Assembly (NCBI GenBank): GCA_027488985.1
Contig: JAIYAR010000013.1
Location: 124,001-188,000 of the forward strand
Direction of reading: 5' to 3'
DNA from: Comamonadaceae bacterium
Lineage (GTDB): Bacteria > Pseudomonadota > Gammaproteobacteria > Burkholderiales > Burkholderiaceae_C
DNA: 64,000 nucleotides
The position numbers and the translations under genes are program-made. Below the pieces are notes generated by a model, which was not told the origin of the DNA, ran no database searches, and was given only the letters and a program-made list of their open reading frames with translations. Below, piece after piece: positions 1 to 8,993 of the stretch (positions are counted from its first letter, which is position 1; every line of letters begins with the position of its first letter).

Positions 1-1863
1 TTCCGTTTTACCTTCGCTGAACAGCTTGTAGACCTTGGCGTCGTCCAGAGGCAGGTTCTCATACGCAAACTTTTCCTGCCCCGGATGGCGCTTGCGGATG
101 AACTCGGCCGCGATCTCCAAAATGGTGAGCGTGGCCAGACCCAAAAAGTCGAACTTCACCAAGCCGATGGCTTCCACATCGTCCTTGTCGTACTGGCTCA
201 CCGCGGACTCGCTGCCGGGCTGCTGGTAGAGCGGGCAAAAGTCGGTGAGCTTGCCGGGCGCAATCAACACGCCCCCGGCGTGCATGCCGATGTTGCGGGT
301 CATGCCCTCGAGCTTGCGGGCCATCTCCAGCAGGGTTTTGACGTCTTCCTCTTTGGCTTCGCGCTCGGCCAGAATCGGCTCGGCCTCGGTGGCGTAGACG
401 TATTTGTCGCTCTTTTTGCCATCCGTGGGCGGCAACTGCAAGGTCACGTTGGTACCCGGCTTGTTGGGAATGAGCTTGCTGATGCCGTCACAGAAGGTGT
501 AGCTCATGTCCAGCACACGGCCCACATCGCGCACCACACCGCGGGCGGCCATGGTACCGAAGGTGGCAATCTGGCTCACGGCGTCTTTGCCGTATTTGTC
601 TTTCACATAGTCGATCACCAGGTTCCGGTTGGTCTGGCAAAAGTCGATGTCGAAGTCGGGCATGGACACCCGCTCAGGGTTCAAAAATCGCTCAAACAGC
701 AGGTTGTAGCGCAGCGGGTCCAAGTCGGTAATCTTGAGCGCATAGGCCACCAGCGAGCCGGCACCGGAGCCGCGGCCGGGACCTACCGGACACCCGTTGT
801 TCTTGGCCCAGTTGATGAAGTCGCCCACGATCAAAAAGTAACCGGGAAAGCCCATTTTCAAAATGGTGCCCAGCTCGAACTCCAAGCGCTCCACATAGCG
901 CGGCATCTCGGCAGCACGCTCCTGCTCATTGGGGTAGAGGTGCACCATGCGCTCGTTCAACCCTTCAAACGAGGCATGGCGAAAATACTCTTCGGGCGTC
1001 ATGCGCTGGCCATTCACCAAAGGCGTGGGGAAGGCAGGCAACTGCGGCTTGCCCAACACCAAGGTCAGGCTACAGCGCTTGGCAATCTCAATGGTGTTGG
1101 CAATGGCAGACGGAATGTCAGCAAACAGCTCCTCCATCTGGGCTGCGCTCTTGAAATACTGCTCGCGGGTGAAGCGGCGCACCCGCTTGGGGTTGCTCAA
1201 AATCTCGCCATCAGCAATACAGATGCGGGCTTCGTGCGCCTCAAAGTCGTCCTGCTCCGCAAATTGAATAGGGTGGGTCGCCACTACCGGCAGCTTCATG
1301 CGGGCGGCCAGCTTCACCGCAGCAACCACATGCGCTTCGTCGTCGGCGCGGCCCGCGCGCTGCAGCTCGATGTAAAAGCGGTGCGGGAAGACACCCGCCA
1401 ATTGCAGCGCCACATCGTGCGCACGGGCGGTGTCGCCCTGCACCAGCGCCTGGCCTACCGGCCCGGCTTGTGCGCCTGAGAGCGCAATCAGGCCTTCATT
1501 CAGCTCTTTGAGCCAGGCCATCTTGATGACGGCCTGATTCTTCACCACATTTTGCGTGAATGCACGGGCAATCACCTCCGAGATGTTCAGGTAGCCCTGC
1601 TTGTTTTGCACCAGCAAGATGATGCGGGTGACGGCTGTGGCGTCGCCACCCAAGCCTTCGAGAATGATTTCTGCGCCTATGACCGGCTTCACACCTTTGC
1701 CACGGCCACCTTTGTAGAACTTGATCGCCCCGAACAGGTTGTTCAGGTCCGTGATCGCCAGCGCGGGCTGACCGTCTTTGGCCGCCATCTTGATGACATC
1801 GTCGATGCGGGTGGTTCCGTCGACGACAGAAAACTCAGTGTGAAGGCGCAGGTGTACAAACAT
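1..1863 (-). CDS. dnaE: DNA polymerase III alpha subunit, partial (C-terminus beyond window)
   Basis: This is the catalytic subunit of the replicative DNA polymerase. Reading leftward from ATG at 1863, the first 621 codons are present and the frame runs open to base 1. The N-terminal PHP domain begins MFVHLRLHTEFSVVDG and continues through ITDLNNLFGAIKFYKG. The polymerase catalytic block DFDIDFCQTNRD lies near 620-660. This is the main DnaE1 type rather than the ImuB-linked DnaE2, judged from the N-terminus and the absence of imuAB neighbours. The tau- and beta-binding C-terminal parts are outside the window. The gene is divergent from the one starting at 1965. Confidence 0.96.
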   Translation of the reverse strand, partial: MFVHLRLHTEFSVVDGTTRIDDVIKMAAKDGQPALAITDLNNLFGAIKFYKGGRGKGVKPVIGAEIILEGLGGDATAVTRIILLVQNKQGYLNISEVIARAFTQNVVKNQAVIKMAWLKELNEGLIALSGAQAGPVGQALVQGDTARAHDVALQLAGVFPHRFYIELQRAGRADDEAHVVAAVKLAARMKLPVVATHPIQFAEQDDFEAHEARICIADGEILSNPKRVRRFTREQYFKSAAQMEELFADIPSAIANTIEIAKRCSLTLVLGKPQLPAFPTPLVNGQRMTPEEYFRHASFEGLNERMVHLYPNEQERAAEMPRYVERLEFELGTILKMGFPGYFLIVGDFINWAKNNGCPVGPGRGSGAGSLVAYALKITDLDPLRYNLLFERFLNPERVSMPDFDIDFCQTNRNLVIDYVKDKYGKDAVSQIATFGTMAARGVVRDVGRVLDMSYTFCDGISKLIPNKPGTNVTLQLPPTDGKKSDKYVYATEAEPILAEREAKEEDVKTLLEMARKLEGMTRNIGMHAGGVLIAPGKLTDFCPLYQQPGSESAVSQYDKDDVEAIGLVKFDFLGLATLTILEIAAEFIRKRHPGQEKFAYENLPLDDAKVYKLFSEGKTE

Positions 1864-1964
1864 TCGGTCATTGTAGTTTTCGATTGCCGCCACCCCTGCC
1901 TGCGGGGCTGCTTCTGCGCGACAATCGGACCAGATACCCGTACTTTCACCCCTCCTGCCCCTTC

Positions 1965-2399
1965 GTGACTCGCCGCCTTTTCAACCCGCATGGTTCTGCC
2001 CTTGTCGAGCTAGCTCCGGGCATGTTGATTGCGCACATGCATGGAGACTGGAATGCCGAAATGCGCACCCTGATTGCCGGTCAGCTCAAAGCGCAGGTTC
2101 CCGCCCTGAATGCGGCGGGACCATGGGGCATCGTCAACCACCTGCATGACACGCTGGTATTTGGCCCCGACATCTACGCCCAGACCCGCACGGACTATGC
2201 CAATCGCCCTGCGGATTCCAATTTGCGCGCAGTCGCTTTTGTGATCGCACCGCATGTCGAGGGAGCATCCTTGCTGCGCAACCGATTCGAAACGCTGCTG
2301 GACGGCGTAATTACCTCCCGAGTGTTTTCTGACAGCCAGAGCGCCAAGCTTTGGATGCAGGAGCAACTGCAGCAGCCCGCCACAGGTAACGGGATTTAA
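1965..2399 (+). CDS. Hypothetical protein resembling STAS/SpoIIAA-like domain
   Basis: A 144-residue protein with GTG start at 1965 (MTRRLFNPHGSALVEL). The frame stays open further upstream, but GTG 1965 leaves the 100 bp between it and dnaE free for promoters. The pattern of short strands and amphipathic helices (GMLIAHMHGDWNAEM, then WGIVNHLHDTLVFGPD, then LRAVAFVIAPHVEG) resembles SpoIIAA/STAS-like proteins of unknown role. There is no signal peptide or catalytic motif. It ends 9 bp before trhO and may be co-transcribed with it. The fold is inferred from pattern only. Confidence 0.65.
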   Translation: MTRRLFNPHGSALVELAPGMLIAHMHGDWNAEMRTLIAGQLKAQVPALNAAGPWGIVNHLHDTLVFGPDIYAQTRTDYANRPADSNLRAVAFVIAPHVEGASLLRNRFETLLDGVITSRVFSDSQSAKLWMQEQLQQPATGNGI

Positions 2400-2408
2400 A
2401 ATCAGTCG

Positions 2409-3164
2409 GTGAACACCGTACTGAACATCTCCACCTACAAATTCGTCCCGCTGCCCGACGCCGCCGCTTTGCGCGAGGAATTGTTGCACCGCGCCCATGC
2501 CCTGCAGCTCAAAGGCACCATCCTGCTGGCGGAGGAAGGCATCAATATGTTCCTCGCCGGGCCGGCGGACGATGTACGTAGTTTTGTCAGCCAGCTCCAA
2601 CAAGACCCCCGGTTTGCGGATATCGCGCCCAAAGAAAGCTGGTCGTACACCCAGCCGTTCAAAAAGATGCTGGTCAAGGTCAAGGGTGAAATCATCCGCA
2701 TGAACCATCCCACCATCAAACCCGCCGATGGCCGCGCGCCCTCTGTCACACCGGCCACCGTCAAGCGCTGGCTGGATCAAGGCCATGACGACAACGGCCG
2801 CACGGTGGTCACCCTGGATACGCGCAACGACTTTGAAGTCGATGAAGGTACTTTTGAGGGTGCGATCGACTGGCGCATTACCAAGTTCACCGAATTTCCG
2901 GACGCCTTCCGCGCCCATCTGGACGAACTCAAGGACAAAACCGTGGTGAGCTTTTGCACCGGTGGCATCCGCTGTGAAAAAGCGGCCATCCTGATGCGCG
3001 AAGAAGGCTTGGAGCACGTCTACCAGCTCGAAGGCGGCATCCTCAAGTACTTCGAAGAAACCGATGGCAGCCACTACCAAGGCGGCTGCTTTGTGTTTGA
3101 CGAACGCCGGGCGCTAGGTGCCGATTTGCAGGCCACCGGCCTGCAGCACAGCGACGAAGCCTGA
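2409..3164 (+). CDS. trhO: tRNA uridine(34) hydroxylase TrhO (rhodanese-family, UPF0176), short form
   Basis: A cytosolic enzyme of the YceA/TrhO family, which makes 5-hydroxyuridine at tRNA wobble position 34 using oxygen. It has 251 residues. The N-terminal ferredoxin-like domain contains LLAEEGINMFLAG and the rhodanese domain has the active-site loop CTGGIRCEKAA near residue 180. GTG 2409 is the first possible start after the in-frame stop of the previous gene. The protein ends soon after GGCFVFDERRALG, so the Cys-rich C-terminal tail of the roughly 350-residue E. coli protein is absent. Short forms seem common in betaproteobacteria (from memory). Confidence 0.88.
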   Translation: MNTVLNISTYKFVPLPDAAALREELLHRAHALQLKGTILLAEEGINMFLAGPADDVRSFVSQLQQDPRFADIAPKESWSYTQPFKKMLVKVKGEIIRMNHPTIKPADGRAPSVTPATVKRWLDQGHDDNGRTVVTLDTRNDFEVDEGTFEGAIDWRITKFTEFPDAFRAHLDELKDKTVVSFCTGGIRCEKAAILMREEGLEHVYQLEGGILKYFEETDGSHYQGGCFVFDERRALGADLQATGLQHSDEA

Positions 3165-3168
3165 GCCG

Positions 3169-3993
3169 CTAGCGCTGCACCACCGGGTCGCCCGCGGACA
3201 GATTGGCGCGCCTGAGCCAGGCAAACACCGAGTCCACTGTGACCGTTTCTATCCGGTCGGAAAAGCGCTTCTCATCCGGGTGGTCATCAAAAGCCACATT
3301 CGCTTTGGTCATGCGTGCTCCCAGGCGTACCAAGGGCGTGATCGTCAGGGTCGCGGGTTGGTAAGCGGCACGCTGTAGCCAGCCCTGCGCCTGGGCACGG
3401 TTGGTTACCGGCTCGGCGCTAGCAGCCGTCATCGCATAGGCCAGGGTTTCAATCGCCCATTGGTTGCTCTGCTGGTATTTGCCAGACCACGGGTAACTCA
3501 CCATGTTGTAGCGGGGCTCGTGCAACACCAAGGACTGCGGTCCATCCAGCAGCACCTTCAGCATCGCGGACTGGGCTTGCGGGCTGAGGACGACCCAGGC
3601 CGCTTCGTATTGCCAGAGGTCATCCAGAAAGAACTCACCAAGCCCCTGACGGTAAATGGCGGATTCCGCCGTACCGCAGAGATTGAGTTTGTGCAGCACC
3701 CGCCACACATGCCCGCCGTCCGCGTTGTCCTGGCGGTAGACAAACCCCAAGTGCGAGTAACGCACACCGTATTTGCTCAGGTCCTGCCCGGCGCGCGCCA
3801 TGACCACCACCTTGGCGCCACTGGCGTCCAATGCCTGCAGCGTCTTCCACGCCAAGGTCATGGACTTGTCCACCGTCTCAGGCTTCAGGTCCTGCGGTTC
3901 GTTGCAGGCACGGCCGGCCAGTACTTGACCGGCGTACGCCAGACATAACAAGCCGACGGTCAAGCCATGCTGCAGGGGGAGAAGGCGCTTCAC
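3169..3993 (-). CDS. DUF2145 family secreted protein
   Basis: A 274-residue protein with a Sec signal peptide (LTVGLLCLAYAGQVLA, cleavage near residue 27). The mature part carries conserved-looking HVWRVLHKLN, LGEFFLDDL and YNMVSYPWSGKYQQSNQW segments, which I recognise as DUF2145. The biochemical role is unknown. The start is GTG 3993, sharing a 4-bp overlap with the stop of the upstream gene, so the two are almost certainly translationally coupled. It is convergent with trhO with a 4-bp gap and no obvious terminator between. Confidence 0.8.
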   Translation of the reverse strand: MKRLLPLQHGLTVGLLCLAYAGQVLAGRACNEPQDLKPETVDKSMTLAWKTLQALDASGAKVVVMARAGQDLSKYGVRYSHLGFVYRQDNADGGHVWRVLHKLNLCGTAESAIYRQGLGEFFLDDLWQYEAAWVVLSPQAQSAMLKVLLDGPQSLVLHEPRYNMVSYPWSGKYQQSNQWAIETLAYAMTAASAEPVTNRAQAQGWLQRAAYQPATLTITPLVRLGARMTKANVAFDDHPDEKRFSDRIETVTVDSVFAWLRRANLSAGDPVVQR

Positions 3994-4439
3994 CGGCTGA
4001 CGCGTTCGTTATGCAGCAGGGCCTTGCCGATTTCGTTGGGAATAAATGCGATCACTTTGCCTGCCACCGACAACACCACGCCAGCGCTGATGACGCTGAC
4101 AAACACTACCGTGCCCACCGCAGCGGATGCACCAGAAGCTGCTTTGCCCGACACTTCCACACTGGCCCGCGCGCCATCTGACATACGTTCCAGCACATAA
4201 ACCGTGCCCTTGGTAGAGGCTTCTACGCCTTTCACCACCAACACAGCACCTGCCGTGGAAAACGCCACGGGAATGGCAATCACCGCCCCCGCACTGGCAC
4301 CCACCACAGAGGCCACCGGCATGGCGCTGATGGCACTGAAGGCCGAAGCATCAGTCTGCGAGTAAGCATAAAAAGGAGCACTGGCGCTCGCCAATATTGC
4401 GCAAGCAGCTATGATTTTGGTAGCAAAGGGGATCTTCAA
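3990..4439 (-). CDS. Small Ala/Val-rich secreted or membrane protein partnered with DUF2145
   Basis: A 149-residue protein with an N-terminal signal or anchor segment (ATKIIAACAILASASAPF) and two further hydrophobic Ala/Val/Gly stretches around residues 40-70 and 105-130. Function is unknown. It overlaps the DUF2145 gene by 4 bp and lies upstream of it, suggesting joint action in the envelope. The DNA encoding its signal segment is a copy of the dispersed palindromic element (4370-4427), so this secretion signal appears to be repeat-derived. Confidence 0.7.
   Translation of the reverse strand: MKIPFATKIIAACAILASASAPFYAYSQTDASAFSAISAMPVASVVGASAGAVIAIPVAFSTAGAVLVVKGVEASTKGTVYVLERMSDGARASVEVSGKAASGASAAVGTVVFVSVISAGVVLSVAGKVIAFIPNEIGKALLHNERVSR
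4370..4427. repeat. Dispersed palindromic element, copy E (inside a gene)
   Basis: Contains GGCGCTCGCC, then GCGCAAGCAGCT, then a tail ending TAGCAAAG. It aligns without gaps to the copies at 28683 and 59540. Arms GAGCACTGGCGC and GCGCAAGCAGCT form an imperfect hairpin around an 11-nt loop. On the minus strand it is translated as IIAACAILASASAP in the signal peptide of the gene at 3990-4439. Confidence 0.85.
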
Positions 4440-4494
4440 TGCGGAACTCCAGTTGTCTGAAAGCCCACAGCTTACGCATTTTTCAGGCGGACAG

Positions 4495-4516
4495 AAAAAA
4501 GCCCGCCGAAGCGGGC
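4495..4516 (-). terminator. Rho-independent terminator after the WrbA-like gene
   Basis: On the minus strand GCCCGC, loop TTCG, GCGGGC is followed by six T. The perfect 6-bp GC stem with a stable tetraloop lies 38 bp beyond the stop of the flavodoxin gene (4554). It separates that gene from the DUF2145 pair. Confidence 0.85.
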
Positions 4517-4553
4517 CGGGGTCATTTCAGCCCCGAGGGACCGGAAGGAACCC

Positions 4554-5087
4554 TTAGGCCTTCAGCTTGGCAGCAATGGATGCCACGCGTGCGCCGTATG
4601 CCTTGGCGGTGTCCAAGTCACCTTGGGGGATGTCTTCTGCAGGGCTGGTGGGGCCGACTTGGGCCATCACGCCGGAGTTGGAACCGATGCGGTTGATGGT
4701 GCCGTCGTTCATGGCAGGCTGGCCGACCCAGATCATGCCGTGCTGCTGAGACAGGGTGATGAAGTACTGGATCGTGGACAGCTTGTCGCCGCTGGGGCTG
4801 GCAGAGATAGTGAAGCCGCCGGCAACCTTGTCTTTCCAGGCGGACGTGAACCAACGCTTGCTGGAAGCATCGGCAAACTTCTTGAACTGCCAAGAAGCCA
4901 TGCCCATGTAAGTGGGGGAGCCGAAGATCACGGCGTCTGCCGCATCCAGAGTGGCCCACTGGGCATCGGTGATGTCGCCGTTAGCGTCGATGGTGATCAG
5001 CTCGGCGCTGGCGCCTTCTGCCACGAATTGCGCTACGCGCTGGGTGTGACCGTAACCGGAATGGAACACGACTGCTACTTTTGCCAT
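4554..5087 (-). CDS. Flavodoxin-family NAD(P)H:quinone oxidoreductase, WrbA-like
   Basis: A 177-residue cytosolic flavodoxin-fold protein. The N-terminal FMN phosphate loop is VVFHSGYGHTQRVAQ, and the second FMN contact is GSPTYMGMASWQFKKF near residues 75-90. Two-electron reduction of quinones is expected from the WrbA/NQO family. Length is slightly below WrbA (about 198 residues). The start ATG 5087 has a good AGGAGTT site. It lies downstream of the pirin gene on the same strand, a pairing that suggests a redox-stress unit controlled by the divergent LysR gene. Confidence 0.85.
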   Translation of the reverse strand: MAKVAVVFHSGYGHTQRVAQFVAEGASAELITIDANGDITDAQWATLDAADAVIFGSPTYMGMASWQFKKFADASSKRWFTSAWKDKVAGGFTISASPSGDKLSTIQYFITLSQQHGMIWVGQPAMNDGTINRIGSNSGVMAQVGPTSPAEDIPQGDLDTAKAYGARVASIAAKLKA

Positions 5088-5152
5088 TTGTTAACTCCTA
5101 GGTAAAAAAACTCAAAAAAAGATGCCTGCACCGTGCGGACACCCGAAAAAAA

Positions 5153-5854
5153 TCAGGCTCCCAGATCAAAGACCAAGACTTCAGCGTCCTGCGCAGCGTC
5201 AAGCACCAGGGTGCTCTCAGCGCTTAGCAACGCAGCGTCACCGGTCTGCAGGGCAGTGCCGTTCACCGACACTGAGCCGCGCAACACCTGCACATAGCCT
5301 TTGCGAGCGGGGTCCAGCGAAAGGCTTGCCGCGTCTGCACCATCCAGCAAGCCGCTGTACAGCTTGGCGTCCGCATGGATCAGCACACTGCCCTCGGCAC
5401 CATCGGGTGACGCCACCAGCTTCAACGTGCCTTGCTTGTCAGCCGCAGCAAATGTCTTTTGTTCGTAGCTTGGGGGAATGCCGGTCACATTGGGCTCGAT
5501 CCAGATCTGAAAGAAATGGGTCGTGTCATTCGGTGCGTGGTTGAACTCGCTGTGCATCACGCCGGTGCCTGCGCTCATGCGCTGCACATCGCCGGGTGGA
5601 ATGCCCTTCACGTTGCCCATGCTGTCTTTGTGCGCCAGGTTGCCCGACATGACGTAGCTGATGATCTCCATGTCGCGGTGGCCATGGGTACCAAAGCCGG
5701 TGCCGGGCGCAATGCGGTCTTCATTGATAACGCGCAGGTTGCCCCAACCCATGTGCGCAGGGTCGTAGTACCCGGCGAACGAAAAGCTGTGAAAAGACTT
5801 GAGCCAGCCGTGGTCGGCATAACCTCTGTCCTGCGATTTGCGTACGGTCAACAT
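5153..5854 (-). CDS. Pirin family protein (YhhW-like, possible quercetin 2,3-dioxygenase)
   Basis: A bicupin protein of 233 residues. The metal site lies in the N-terminal cupin: THGHRDMEIISYV (two His and a Glu) and later GVMHSEFNH supply the usual 3-His/1-Glu set. Pirin relatives can cleave quercetin with oxygen, but the physiological substrate is uncertain. It is followed by the WrbA-like gene and divergent from a LysR regulator, with a dyad (5924-5934) in the shared promoter region. Confidence 0.9.
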   Translation of the reverse strand: MLTVRKSQDRGYADHGWLKSFHSFSFAGYYDPAHMGWGNLRVINEDRIAPGTGFGTHGHRDMEIISYVMSGNLAHKDSMGNVKGIPPGDVQRMSAGTGVMHSEFNHAPNDTTHFFQIWIEPNVTGIPPSYEQKTFAAADKQGTLKLVASPDGAEGSVLIHADAKLYSGLLDGADAASLSLDPARKGYVQVLRGSVSVNGTALQTGDAALLSAESTLVLDAAQDAEVLVFDLGA

Positions 5855-5923
5855 GTGAAGTGCCTCTGGTTTCGTATGGGTTGAACTTTAGGCCCCGGGC
5901 AGGTGATTTCCATCCATGCGGTT

Positions 5924-5934
5924 TGATGGCATCA
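5924..5934. promoter_or_regulatory. Candidate LysR-type operator between pirin and lysR genes
   Basis: TGATG-G-CATCA is a perfect 5-bp dyad inside a longer imperfect palindrome (TTTGATG / CATTCAAA) in the 111-bp divergent region. Position and symmetry suit binding by the adjacent LysR protein. No binding data are available. Confidence 0.45.
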
Positions 5935-5965
5935 TTCAAAAAAAATCAACTTAAGGGTATCGACC

Positions 5966-6907
5966 ATGCAAACTGCACGCGACTTTCTGACCCCCGACGC
6001 GCTCTCGATGCTGCAGACTATTGCCGAGGCCGGCAGTTTCGCTGCCGCTGCCCGCGAGATGGGCATGGTGCCCAGTGCGCTGACCTACCGGGTGCGCCAG
6101 ATAGAAGACGCGCTGGACGTGCTCCTGTACGACCGCAGCTCACGCCAGGCCAAGCTCACCGCCGCTGGTGCTGAGCTGCTGCGCGAAGGCGCACGCTTGT
6201 TGGAAGAAATTGATGCGGTGGCCAACCGGGTCAAGCGCGTGGCAACCGGTTGGGAGCCCCAGCTCACCATTGCCATTGACACCGTGATCTCCAAACCCGT
6301 GGTGATGGAGCTGTGCGAGAGTTTTTTCAGCCAGTCTCCCCCTACCCGTATTCGCTTTCGGGAAGAAACGCTTTCAGGAACCTTGGAGGCACTCCTCACC
6401 GGGCAGGCCGACCTGGCCTTGGGTGTAGGCCCCGACTCTGCGCGCACAGCGGGTGTGCACAGCAAACCCTTGGGCAGCATGACTTTTGTGTATGCCGTGG
6501 CCCCTCACCACCCGCTGGCCGATGCCCCCGAGCCTTTGACTGATGACGTGATCCAGAAGCACCGCGCCGTAGCTGTGGCGGACTCCATCCAGCGCGGTGC
6601 GGGCCAGACCTACGGCCTGCTCAGCGGCCAGGACGTGTTTACCGTACCCACCATGCAAGCCAAGCTGGACGCGCAACTGCGCGGACTGGGCGGTGGCAAC
6701 CTCCCCCGCTGCATGGCCGATAGCTACATCACGACCGGCCGCTTGGTGGTCAAGAAAACCGAACGCCCCCAGCGCACCGTGCCGCTGCATTACGCCTGGC
6801 GCCTGTCCAAATCCGTGAATCAAGGCAATGCATTGCAATGGTGGCTGAATCAGCTGGAGAGTGAAACCACGCGCGGTGCACTGATATCGGAACACCGCAC
6901 TGCTTAA
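5966..6907 (+). CDS. LysR family transcriptional regulator
   Basis: A 313-residue DNA-binding regulator. The winged HTH spans about residues 12-70 (MLQTIAEAGSFAAAAREMG, then ALTYRVRQIEDALDVLLYDR), followed by a periplasmic-binding-like effector domain from about 95. The start ATG 5966 follows AAGGG at normal spacing. Divergent from pirin and the flavodoxin gene, it is likely their regulator, perhaps sensing a quinone or other electrophile. The effector is unknown. Confidence 0.9.
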   Translation: MQTARDFLTPDALSMLQTIAEAGSFAAAAREMGMVPSALTYRVRQIEDALDVLLYDRSSRQAKLTAAGAELLREGARLLEEIDAVANRVKRVATGWEPQLTIAIDTVISKPVVMELCESFFSQSPPTRIRFREETLSGTLEALLTGQADLALGVGPDSARTAGVHSKPLGSMTFVYAVAPHHPLADAPEPLTDDVIQKHRAVAVADSIQRGAGQTYGLLSGQDVFTVPTMQAKLDAQLRGLGGGNLPRCMADSYITTGRLVVKKTERPQRTVPLHYAWRLSKSVNQGNALQWWLNQLESETTRGALISEHRTA

Positions 6908-6969
6908 ACGATTTACGCCCTGCAGCTGCGTGTATAAAGAGATCATTACAACTACTGGAGATTGCGCCC

Positions 6970-8013
6970 ATGACAACATCCCGACACATTGCAATCGTGG
7001 GCGCCGGCATGGCAGCCATCACCTGTGCGCGCACTTTGGTCCAGGCGGGTCATACCGTCACCGTATTTGAGAAAAGCCGGGGTCCCGGCGGGCGCATGTC
7101 GACGCGTGAAAGCGCCTTCGGCACCTTTGACCATGGCGCACAGTACTTCACCGTGCGAGATGCGCGCTTCACCCAAGCCCTGCAAACCACGCCCGGTCTG
7201 TGCCGCCCCTGGAGCGCCAACACCGTTCGCGTGCTGGACTCCCATGGCCGTGTAGCCGCCGCAGCACTTCCGGGCCGTGACGCCCACTGGGTGCCTGCTC
7301 CCGGCATGAATGCGCTGTTGCGCGCTTGGGCCAAGCCGCTGCTGGATGCAGGCCAACTGCTGGTCAACACCCGCGTGACCGCGCTGGAGCAAGACTCCCT
7401 GCACAAAAAGAAATGGCAGTTGCGCACCTCGGGTGACGCCGGTACCAACCACGTCTACGGCGGCTTTGACGAAGTCATTCTCGCCATCCCCCACCCTCAA
7501 GCCCAAGAGCTGCTGGCCACCACCCCCAAGGGTGCCGCGCTAGCCAAGAAAACCACCAAAGTCTCCGTCGCTCCCTGCTGGACCCTGATGCTGGCTTACC
7601 CCCAAGCCGTGCAACCCGGCTTGACGACGCTGGGGCCCCAATGGAACGCTGCGCGCAGCACCCACCACCGCGTGGCGTGGCTTTCGCGTGAATCAAGCAA
7701 GCCCGGCCGCGGCAAGGTCGAGCGCTGGACCGTGCAGGCCAGCGCTGCCTGGTCCCAAGAGCACCTGCAAGACAGCCCAGAGCGCGTGCAGGCAAAGCTG
7801 GTCAAGGCTTTTGCAGAAATCACCGGCATCCGCGCCGAGCCTGCCCTCGCCCAAGTGCACCGCTGGCTGTATGCGAAGACCGAGAATCCTTTGGGCGATC
7901 ACTTTTTGTGGGACAGCAAATCCGGCATCGGAGTGTGTGGCGACTGGTGCATAGGCCACCGCGTCGAGGACGCGTTTGTCTCCGGGCTCGAACTTGCCCT
8001 GAAAGTTGCCTGA
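6970..8013 (+). CDS. Renalase-like NAD(P)/FAD-dependent oxidoreductase
   Basis: A 347-residue flavoprotein. The Rossmann FAD site [17 protein letters not shown] at residues 7-23 is followed by [16 protein letters not shown], the adenine/ribose contact block of the renalase and amine-oxidase families. The C-terminal FAD motif [17 protein letters not shown] sits near 318-334. Bacterial renalases oxidise aberrant dihydro-NAD(P) isomers, which is plausible here but unproven. It lies 62 bp after lysR and 10 bp before gluQ. Confidence 0.85.
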   Translation: MTTSRHIAIVGAGMAAITCARTLVQAGHTVTVFEKSRGPGGRMSTRESAFGTFDHGAQYFTVRDARFTQALQTTPGLCRPWSANTVRVLDSHGRVAAAALPGRDAHWVPAPGMNALLRAWAKPLLDAGQLLVNTRVTALEQDSLHKKKWQLRTSGDAGTNHVYGGFDEVILAIPHPQAQELLATTPKGAALAKKTTKVSVAPCWTLMLAYPQAVQPGLTTLGPQWNAARSTHHRVAWLSRESSKPGRGKVERWTVQASAAWSQEHLQDSPERVQAKLVKAFAEITGIRAEPALAQVHRWLYAKTENPLGDHFLWDSKSGIGVCGDWCIGHRVEDAFVSGLELALKVA

Positions 8014-8023
8014 CACAAGACAC

Positions 8024-8974
8024 GTGAGCAAGAGTTACAGGGGGCGCTTTGCCCCCTCCCCGACGGGCCCGCTGCATGCGGGCTCTTTGCTTGCTGCGCT
8101 GGCCAGTTGGCTGGATGCACGCGCCCATGGCGGGCAATGGCTGGTACGCATCGAAGACGTAGACACCCCACGCTGCGTGCCCGGTGCGGACCACTTCATC
8201 CTCCAGCAGCTGGCCACCTGCGGACTGCTTCCCGATGAGTCACCGGTTTGGCAAAGCCAGCGGTCTGCGCTGTACCGCCAGGCCTTGGACAGGCTGATCG
8301 AGATTGGTGTGGCCTACCCCTGCGCTTGCTCGCGCAAAGACATTGCTTTGGCGCGTGAGGCTTTGGGAGAGAGCAAGGCGCGGCACGGGGAACTCGTGTA
8401 CCCCGGCACTTGCCGCCGGGGTCTGCAAGGGCGCGCCGGCCGGGCATGGCGATTCCGCTCCGATATTGCAGAAATTAAGCAAAAACAGGCTGAGGCGCTC
8501 ATGGATACTGCGCGAGCAGCTACCGAAACAATAGCAAAAGCCAGCAATATCTGGGAATGGGCCGACCGGCGACTTGGCCTTCAAACGCAGGACTTGTCAG
8601 GTGAAGTCGGTGATTTTGTATTGCTACGCGCCGACGGGCTGTGGGCCTACCAATTGGCCGTAGTGGTAGATGATGCGGCCCAAGGCATCACCCACGTCGT
8701 GCGGGGTGAGGACTTGGCCGATAACACGGTGCGCCAGATGGCGCTGCAGACGGCTCTTGGCGCACCACCGGTGCAGTACCTGCACACGCCCTTGGAACTC
8801 GGCGCCAATGGGGAGAAGTTGAGCAAGCAAAACGGAGCAGCTGCATTGGATCTCGCAGACCCGATGACGGCGATGAACCGGGCAGCCATGGCCTTGGGCT
8901 TGTCACCCCATCCAGGAAACAGCAACGCTGCGCTGTCGGCTTGGGTCACAGAATGGCGCAAGCACTGGGGATAA
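8024..8974 (+). CDS. gluQ: Glutamyl-Q tRNA(Asp) synthetase
   Basis: A paralogue of the glutamyl-tRNA synthetase catalytic domain that attaches Glu to queuosine in tRNA-Asp. GTG 8024 is the likely start ([15 protein letters not shown]). The HIGH-like signature is [10 protein letters not shown] and the KMSKS-like loop is KLSKQNGA. Zinc-ligand candidates are CACSRKD and YPGTCRRG. Length is 316 residues. Compared with E. coli YadB, about 30 extra residues (around [17 protein letters not shown] to IAKASN) sit between the zinc region and the [16 protein letters not shown] block, and these coincide with dispersed-repeat copy C. Confidence 0.92.
   Translation: MSKSYRGRFAPSPTGPLHAGSLLAALASWLDARAHGGQWLVRIEDVDTPRCVPGADHFILQQLATCGLLPDESPVWQSQRSALYRQALDRLIEIGVAYPCACSRKDIALAREALGESKARHGELVYPGTCRRGLQGRAGRAWRFRSDIAEIKQKQAEALMDTARAATETIAKASNIWEWADRRLGLQTQDLSGEVGDFVLLRADGLWAYQLAVVVDDAAQGITHVVRGEDLADNTVRQMALQTALGAPPVQYLHTPLELGANGEKLSKQNGAAALDLADPMTAMNRAAMALGLSPHPGNSNAALSAWVTEWRKHWG
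8481..8539. repeat. Dispersed palindromic element, copy C (in frame inside gluQ)
   Basis: The core GGCGCTCATGGA, then TGCGCGAGCAGCT, matches the 28-bp core of copy A at 25 of 28 positions by eye. The tail ends ATAGCAAA. No frameshift results. It is translated as a charged helix-like segment in GluQ. The left arm has drifted, so the hairpin is weaker than in intergenic copies. Confidence 0.85.
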
Positions 8975-8993
8975 ACCGTGGCTTGGGCCTGAA

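Noticed and set aside
85..1479. Long open frame on the plus strand (464 codons)
   Set aside because: It is the antisense shadow of dnaE, whose minus-strand translation carries clear polymerase motifs.
2010..3080. Minus-strand open frame of 356 codons
   Set aside because: It runs antisense to the STAS-like gene and trhO; the trhO reading has the rhodanese active site, and the antisense protein has no coherent features.
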